The notes beneath the pieces are model-generated. The model ran no database searches. It was not told where the DNA came from and saw nothing but the letters and a program-made list of their open reading frames with translations. A stretch of 9,854 nt of DNA from an uncultured Labedella sp. (GTDB lineage Bacteria; Actinomycetota; Actinomycetes; Actinomycetales; Microbacteriaceae), in NCBI GenBank assembly GCA_934636065.1, contig CAKTZW010000042.1:1-9854 (forward strand). Direction: 5' to 3'. Below are positions 6,158-9,854 of the stretch, one piece after another (position 1 is the stretch's first letter; every line of letters starts with the position of its first letter). Both the position numbers and the translations under genes were made by a program.

Positions 6158-7186
6158 ATGGCCACCACGATCCACGCACCCCGGCGGCGCCTCTCCGAGC
6201 GTCTGCCCGTGCTCAAGCAGCTGCGTCAGAGCGTCGGGATCCAGCGCGTCATGCTCGTCGCGGGACTCGTGCTCACGGGGATCTTCGTGCTGAGCGCGTT
6301 TCTCGCCCCGCTCCTCGCCCCGTACGGCTTCAGCCAGATCCGCGACGAGAGCGGGACATTCGGCACGCAGCAGCCGCCGAGCGCCGCCCACATCCTGGGA
6401 ACAACGGTGAGCGGCTTCGACGTCTTCTCCCGTGTCGTGTGGGGAGCTCAGACGGCTCTCGGCGTCGTCGTCATCGCTGTCGTACTCTCGATCGTCGCCG
6501 GCGTGCTGCTCGGTCTCGTGTCCGGGTACTTCGGAGGGTGGCTCGACCGTGTCCTCGTCGTCGTGTGCGACGCGATCTACGCGTTCCCGTCCCTCCTGCT
6601 CGCGATCGTCATGTCGATCGTGATCTCGGGCGGTCAGTCGAGCCTCTGGGGCGGGATCTTCGCCGCCGCCATCTCCATCACCGTCGTCTTCATCCCGCAG
6701 TACTTCCGCGTCATCCGGGCGGAGACCGTCCGCATCAAGGCGGAGGCCTTCGTGGAGTCGGCGCGGGTCATCGGCGCGAGCAACAGCCGCATCATGTTCC
6801 GGCACGTCCTGCGGAACGCGACGCGGACCCTTCCGCTCATCTTCACGCTCAACGCGTCCGAGGCCATCCTGACCCTCGCGGGCCTCGGCTTCCTCGGGTT
6901 CGGCATCGAGCCGACCGCCGCGGCGGAGTGGGGCTTCGACCTCAACCGCGCGATCGCGGACGTGTCGAGCGGCATCTGGTGGACGGCGGTGCCGCCCGGC
7001 ATCGCGATCGTGCTGACGGTGCTCGGCATGACCCTCGTCGGCGAGAGTCTCAACGACCTGTCCGACCCGCGGCTGCGTGGTCGCCGTGCCGTCGCCGCGT
7101 CCGCCGGCGCGGTCGCGGAGACCTCGGTCGTCCCGGGCGGCAGCATCGACCCCGCGATCATCGACGGAACGGAGCCCCGGCCATGA
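6158..7186 (+). CDS. Peptide-type ABC transporter permease, DppC-like
   Basis: Second membrane subunit of the importer, 342 residues. After a basic cytoplasmic N-terminus comes helix 1 (VMLVAGLVLTGIFVLSAFLA), then the external segment with HILGTTVSGFDVFSRVVWGAQTAL, matching the DppC/OppC consensus 'LGTDxxGRDxxSRxxxGxRxSL'. The EAA loop is EAFVESARVIGAS (196-208), and the C-terminal core ends in LNDLSDPRLRGR as in DppC. About 36 extra residues follow that, ending in EPRP. The ATG lies 1 nt after the stop of permease 1, with GAGG at 6147-6150 and a 7-nt gap as ribosome binding site. Its stop overlaps the start of the ATPase gene (ATGA at 7183-7186), so translation of all three genes is probably coupled. 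Confidence 0.93.
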   Translation: MATTIHAPRRRLSERLPVLKQLRQSVGIQRVMLVAGLVLTGIFVLSAFLAPLLAPYGFSQIRDESGTFGTQQPPSAAHILGTTVSGFDVFSRVVWGAQTALGVVVIAVVLSIVAGVLLGLVSGYFGGWLDRVLVVVCDAIYAFPSLLLAIVMSIVISGGQSSLWGGIFAAAISITVVFIPQYFRVIRAETVRIKAEAFVESARVIGASNSRIMFRHVLRNATRTLPLIFTLNASEAILTLAGLGFLGFGIEPTAAAEWGFDLNRAIADVSSGIWWTAVPPGIAIVLTVLGMTLVGESLNDLSDPRLRGRRAVAASAGAVAETSVVPGGSIDPAIIDGTEPRP

Positions 7187-8868
7187 CCGACGTCCTCACC
7201 ATCTCCGATCTGGACGTGTCGTTCTCCACGGACGCCGGCGCGGTCAAGGCCGTCGACCGCGTGAGTCTGCGCGTGGGGGAGCGGGAGGTCCTCGCGATCG
7301 TCGGCGAATCCGGATCGGGCAAGACCGTGACGGCCAAGACGATCCTCGGCCTGCTGCCCGACACGGCGACGTCCTCCGGCGCCGTCGTCCTCCGCAGCAA
7401 GGACGGTGGCAGCGCGAACGACGTGGTGTCCGTCTCGGGCGCGACACTGCGGAGGCTCCGGGGCGCCGACGTCTCGATGGTGTTCCAGGAGCCGTCCACG
7501 GCGCTCAACCCCGTCTTCACCGTCGGGTGGCAGATCGCCGAGGGCCTCCGGGCGCACGACCGTCGCCTCGGCCGGAAGGCGGCCCGGGAGAAGGCGATCG
7601 ACATCCTCCGACGCGTGGGGATCCCCGAGCCCGAGTCGCGGGTCGACTACTTCCCGCACCAGTTCTCGGGCGGCCAGAAGCAGCGCGTCGTCATCGCGAT
7701 GGCACTCGTGCTGGACCCGGGCCTCATCGTCGCCGACGAGCCGACGACCGCGCTCGACGTGACGGTGCAGGCGGAGATCCTCGACCTGCTGCGCCGTTGC
7801 CGCGACGAGTTCGGCGCCTCGATCGTCCTCATCACCCACAACATGGGCGTCGTCGCGGACCTCGCGGATCGCGTCGCCGTCATGTACCAGGGCGAGGTCG
7901 TGGAGGAGGCGGACGTGCAGTCGCTGTTCTCGGCTCCGCAGGCCGACTATACGAAGCGGCTGCTCGCCGCCGTCCCGCGCATCGGGCAGAAGCTCGAGGC
8001 GGCGGAGCGGCGCGCACCCGCGGCCACGGACGCGGCGCCGGTGGTGGCGGCACGCGACCTCCGGATCCAGTACCCCGGTCGCTTCGGGCGCCCCGGTTTC
8101 GTCGCGGTCGACGGCGTCGACCTGACGATCGGGGAGGGCGAGGTCGTCGGCCTCGTGGGGGAGTCGGGCTCCGGCAAGACCACGATCGGCCGCGCGATCG
8201 CCGGGCTGACGGCCGTGACCGGGGGCTCGCTCTCGGTCCTCGGCGTCGAGATGCGCGGCGTGAAGGAGCGCCGGTTCGCGCCGGTCCGGAAGGACATCGG
8301 CTTCGTCTTCCAGGACCCGGCGTCGAGCTTCAACCCGTTGCTGTCCATCGCGGAGGCCGTGGCGGAGCCGCTGTCGGTGCATCGGCCGGACCTGGACGCG
8401 CGAGCGTCGCGCACGCGGGTCGACGAGCTCCTCGAAGCCGTGCAGCTGCCGCGGGCGTACGGCGACAGGTACCCGCACGAGCTGTCGGGCGGGCAGCGTC
8501 AGCGGGCGAGCCTCGCTCGGGCCCTCGCGCTCGAGCCGAAGCTCCTCATCGCGGACGAGCCGACGAGTGCGCTCGACGTCTCCGTCCAGGCACGCGTCCT
8601 CGAGCTCTTCGCGGAGTTGCAGGCCGAGCTCCGCTTCGCGGCCCTCTTCATCAGCCACGACCTGGCCGTCGTCGACATCCTCTCCGATCGGATCGCGGTG
8701 CTCTACCGCGGCCGGCTCATCGAGGAGGGCACGGGCGACGAGGTCCTGGGGGCGCCGACGGACGGCTACACGCGCCGCCTGCTGGCCTCGTTGCCGGTGC
8801 CGGATCCGACCGCTCAGCGGAAGCGACGCGAGGATCTCGCGCGGATCGTCGCGGCGGAGCGCGCCTAA
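7183..8868 (+). CDS. Peptide-type ABC transporter ATPase, DppD-DppF fused in one chain
   Basis: Cytoplasmic motor of the importer, 561 residues with two complete nucleotide-binding domains. Domain 1 has Walker A GESGSGKT (41-48), Q-loop Q102, signature FSGGQ (161-165), Walker B LIVADE (181-186) and switch H219. Domain 2 has Walker A GESGSGKT (326-333), Q-loop Q377, signature LSGGQ (434-438), Walker B LLIADE (454-459) and switch H492. All catalytic residues are intact in both halves, so both sites look competent. An Ala-rich linker at about 268-290 joins them. In many bacteria the two halves are separate DppD and DppF proteins. The fused form replaces that pair, and no further ATPase gene follows. 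The start ATG overlaps the previous stop (ATGA), with GGAG at 7171-7174. The C-terminus is the usual Arg-rich tail. Confidence 0.95.
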   Translation: MTDVLTISDLDVSFSTDAGAVKAVDRVSLRVGEREVLAIVGESGSGKTVTAKTILGLLPDTATSSGAVVLRSKDGGSANDVVSVSGATLRRLRGADVSMVFQEPSTALNPVFTVGWQIAEGLRAHDRRLGRKAAREKAIDILRRVGIPEPESRVDYFPHQFSGGQKQRVVIAMALVLDPGLIVADEPTTALDVTVQAEILDLLRRCRDEFGASIVLITHNMGVVADLADRVAVMYQGEVVEEADVQSLFSAPQADYTKRLLAAVPRIGQKLEAAERRAPAATDAAPVVAARDLRIQYPGRFGRPGFVAVDGVDLTIGEGEVVGLVGESGSGKTTIGRAIAGLTAVTGGSLSVLGVEMRGVKERRFAPVRKDIGFVFQDPASSFNPLLSIAEAVAEPLSVHRPDLDARASRTRVDELLEAVQLPRAYGDRYPHELSGGQRQRASLARALALEPKLLIADEPTSALDVSVQARVLELFAELQAELRFAALFISHDLAVVDILSDRIAVLYRGRLIEEGTGDEVLGAPTDGYTRRLLASLPVPDPTAQRKRREDLARIVAAERA

Positions 8869-8881
8869 CCCTCCCTCCCGA

Positions 8882-8947
8882 CCCGTGAGGTGTCGCCTTT
8901 CGTTCCCATCCGGCGCATCGGAGGAGCAGAACGCGACACCTCACGGG
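8882..8947. repeat. 66-bp palindromic element with perfect 15-bp arms
   Basis: CCCGTGAGGTGTCGC (8882-8896) is the exact reverse complement of GCGACACCTCACGGG (8933-8947). The 36-nt centre can fold further: GTTC (8902-8905) with GAAC (8929-8932), and TCCG with CGGA inside. It starts 13 nt after the stop of the ATPase gene. No T-tract follows on either strand, so it is not a classical intrinsic terminator, although some actinobacterial terminators lack one. It could end the importer transcript, stabilise its 3' end, or be a copy of a REP-like dispersed element. Its right arm overlaps the place where a -35 box for the next gene would sit. Confidence 0.7.
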
Positions 8948-8963
8948 AGGTGGGCGGTTGGGC

Positions 8964-8971
8964 TGTACACT
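8964..8971 (+). promoter_or_regulatory. Candidate -10 region for the riboswitch-TerC transcript
   Basis: TACACT (8966-8971), preceded by TG, is a fair -10 box and would place the transcript start at about 8978-8980, right at the 5' edge of the riboswitch. The expected -35 position (8943-8948) reads ACGGGA and matches poorly. It falls in and just beyond the right arm of the palindromic element. The call therefore rests mainly on position. Confidence 0.4.
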
Positions 8972-8979
8972 TGAGCAGC

Positions 8980-9078
8980 CGAAGGGGAGTATCCCTCAAT
9001 CGCCACGGTCGTCAGTACGGGTCCCGAAGATGAGATCCCGGTCGTGGCAGCGCGACTCGAGCGCGGGAGAGACTTTCG
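8980..9078 (+). promoter_or_regulatory. yybP-ykoY manganese riboswitch (aptamer)
   Basis: Metal-sensing RNA leader upstream of a TerC-family gene, the classical setting of this riboswitch class, which binds Mn2+. Conserved blocks seen in order are AAGGGGAGTA (8982-8991), GGTCGTCAGTAC (9007-9018), CCCGG (9037-9041) and GGGAGAGACTTT (9065-9076). P1 forms from CGAAGG (8980-8985) and CTTTCG (9073-9078) with one G-T pair. GCCAC (9002-9006) pairs with GTGGC (9044-9048) to close the second leg, so the two conserved loops can dock as in known members. Recognition is from motif memory plus context. A covariance-model search would settle it. Confidence 0.9.
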
Positions 9079-9117
9079 TGACTCCGCCGTACCCCGGCAC
9101 TCCTCGTTCACGAAAGG
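9073..9117 (+). promoter_or_regulatory. Riboswitch expression platform that can hide the ribosome binding site
   Basis: CTTTCGTGA (9073-9081) is perfectly complementary to TCACGAAAG (9108-9116). The first segment includes the 3' strand of riboswitch stem P1 (9073-9078). The second contains most of the ribosome binding site GAAAGG (9112-9117), 6 nt before the GTG start. The two pairings exclude each other. With Mn2+ bound, P1 forms and the ribosome binding site is free. Without Mn2+, the 9-bp helix hides it. This predicts a translational ON switch. No T-tract is present, so transcription termination is unlikely to be the mechanism. Confidence 0.7.
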
Positions 9118-9123
9118 CACACT

Positions 9124-9854
9124 GTGCACCCCGAACTGCCCCTGGTGTTCGAGATCGGCTCGTACGTCGCTCTCGGCCTCATCCTGTTGTTCGACCTCCT
9201 CTACGTCGTGAGGCGGCCGCACATCCCCTCGTTCCGGGAGTCGACCCTGTGGGTCGTGTTCTACGTGAGCCTCGCCCTGGCGTTCGCCGGGCTCATGTGG
9301 GCGTTCGCCGGCGGGGAGTTCGCGGGTCAGTTCCTCGCGGGCTGGCTCACCGAGTACAGCCTGTCGATCGACAACCTGTTCGTCTTCGTCATCATCATGG
9401 CGCGCTTCTCGGTACCCCGGAAGTACCAGCAGGAGGTGCTCATGGTGGGCATCGTGATCGCGCTCGTGCTGCGCGGCATCTTCATCGTGCTCGGCGCTCA
9501 GATCATCGCGAACTTCTCGTTCGTCTTCTACATCTTCGGGCTCTTCCTGCTCGTCACCGCCTACCGCCAGGCCTTCGCCAACAACGACGACGCCGATGAC
9601 GGCGAGACGCGCTTCACCCTCTTCCTCCGTCGCAAGCTCGGCGTGCACGACGAGTACGACGGCAGCAAGCTGCGCACCACGGTCAACGGCAAGCGCTACT
9701 TCACCCCGATGCTCATCGTCTTCATCGCGATCGGCACCACGGACTTCATCTTCGCGATCGACTCGATCCCGGCGATCTTCGGCATCACCCAGAGCCCGTT
9801 CATCGTCTTCACCGCGAACGTGTTCGCGCTCATGGGACTGCGCCAGCTCTACTT
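9124..9854 (+). CDS. TerC family integral membrane protein, 3'-truncated by window edge
   Basis: The first 243 residues of a multi-helix membrane protein of the TerC/Alx family. Members are linked to Mn2+ efflux (Alx in Escherichia coli, MeeF/MeeY in Bacillus) and in some cases to tellurite resistance. Diagnostic motifs are EYSLSIDNLFVFVII (77-91, with D83 and N84) and TDFIFAIDSIPAIFGIT (206-222, with D207 and D213), whose acidic residues lie within helices and are the presumed metal path. A hydrophilic cytoplasmic loop with DDADDGETRF lies between them. The start is GTG at 9124, with GAAAGG at 9112-9117 six nt upstream. It gives the short N-terminus HPELPLVFEIGSY, usual for the family. Members usually run to about 320-350 residues, so roughly the last quarter to third is missing here. 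The Mn2+ riboswitch directly upstream supports a role in manganese homeostasis, with raised expression at high Mn2+ (inference). Confidence 0.95.
   Translation, partial: MHPELPLVFEIGSYVALGLILLFDLLYVVRRPHIPSFRESTLWVVFYVSLALAFAGLMWAFAGGEFAGQFLAGWLTEYSLSIDNLFVFVIIMARFSVPRKYQQEVLMVGIVIALVLRGIFIVLGAQIIANFSFVFYIFGLFLLVTAYRQAFANNDDADDGETRFTLFLRRKLGVHDEYDGSKLRTTVNGKRYFTPMLIVFIAIGTTDFIFAIDSIPAIFGITQSPFIVFTANVFALMGLRQLY

Noticed and set aside
6634..8658. A 674-residue minus-strand open frame antisense to the ATPase
   Set aside because: It is a shadow of the real gene, whose two complete sets of Walker and signature motifs leave no doubt about the coding strand.
8958..9599. A 213-residue plus-strand open frame over the riboswitch and terC
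   Set aside because: It is in a different frame from the TerC protein, starts in the leader RNA and has shadow composition. The TerC frame from 9124 has clear family motifs.
1..9854. CRISPR arrays, insertion sequences, toxin-antitoxin or defence genes
   Set aside because: I saw no regularly spaced repeats, transposase motifs or defence-related domains. All long credible frames are explained by the listed genes.

Overview
The window is high-GC DNA (most third codon positions are G or C) and looks like a chromosomal segment of a Gram-positive actinobacterium. The Microbacteriaceae are a plausible family, but this is inferred from sequence style and not proven. Supporting signs are a lipoprotein-type solute-binding protein, a tRNA without an encoded CCA end, two genes that appear to be leaderless (promoter -10 box 6-7 nt from the start codon, no ribosome binding site), and a DppD/DppF-type fused ABC ATPase.

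Layout. (1) 84-989 (+): a diacylglycerol-kinase/YegS-like lipid kinase, probably translated from a leaderless GTG. (2) 1042-1114 (+): tRNA-Glu(CTC) with its own promoter at 997-1024. (3) 1167-1205: a long hairpin between the tRNA and the next, convergent gene. (4) 1241-3016 (-): a three-module redox protein, MOSC plus flavodoxin/ferredoxin-reductase-like plus plant-type [2Fe-2S] ferredoxin, with a well-spaced promoter at 3023-3051 that again points to a leaderless start. (5) 3052-3316: the divergent intergenic region, with two GC-rich hairpins. (6) 3317-8868 (+): a complete peptide-type (family 5) ABC importer: lipoprotein binding protein, intrinsic terminator, two permeases, and a double ATPase in one polypeptide. 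(7) 8882-8947: a 66-bp palindromic element with perfect 15-bp arms. (8) 8980-9123: a yybP-ykoY manganese riboswitch and its expression platform, leading into (9) 9124-9854 (+): a TerC-family membrane protein cut off by the window edge.

How the parts work together. The importer genes form one unit: the binding protein captures an oligopeptide-like ligand outside the membrane, the two permeases form the channel, and the fused ATPase powers it. The strong terminator between the binding protein and the permeases would give more binding protein than membrane complex, and the tight spacing downstream (1-nt gap, then an ATGA overlap) suggests translational coupling. The TerC unit is separate. A Mn2+-sensing leader appears to control translation, because the 3' strand of riboswitch stem P1 can instead pair with the ribosome binding site. 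This fits a manganese export role for TerC.

I found no CRISPR array, insertion sequence, prophage gene or defence system. The content is mostly core-genome. The most unusual items are the palindromic element, the likely CTG start codon of the first permease, the two leaderless starts, the MOSC-reductase-ferredoxin fusion, and the readable switching mechanism of the riboswitch.
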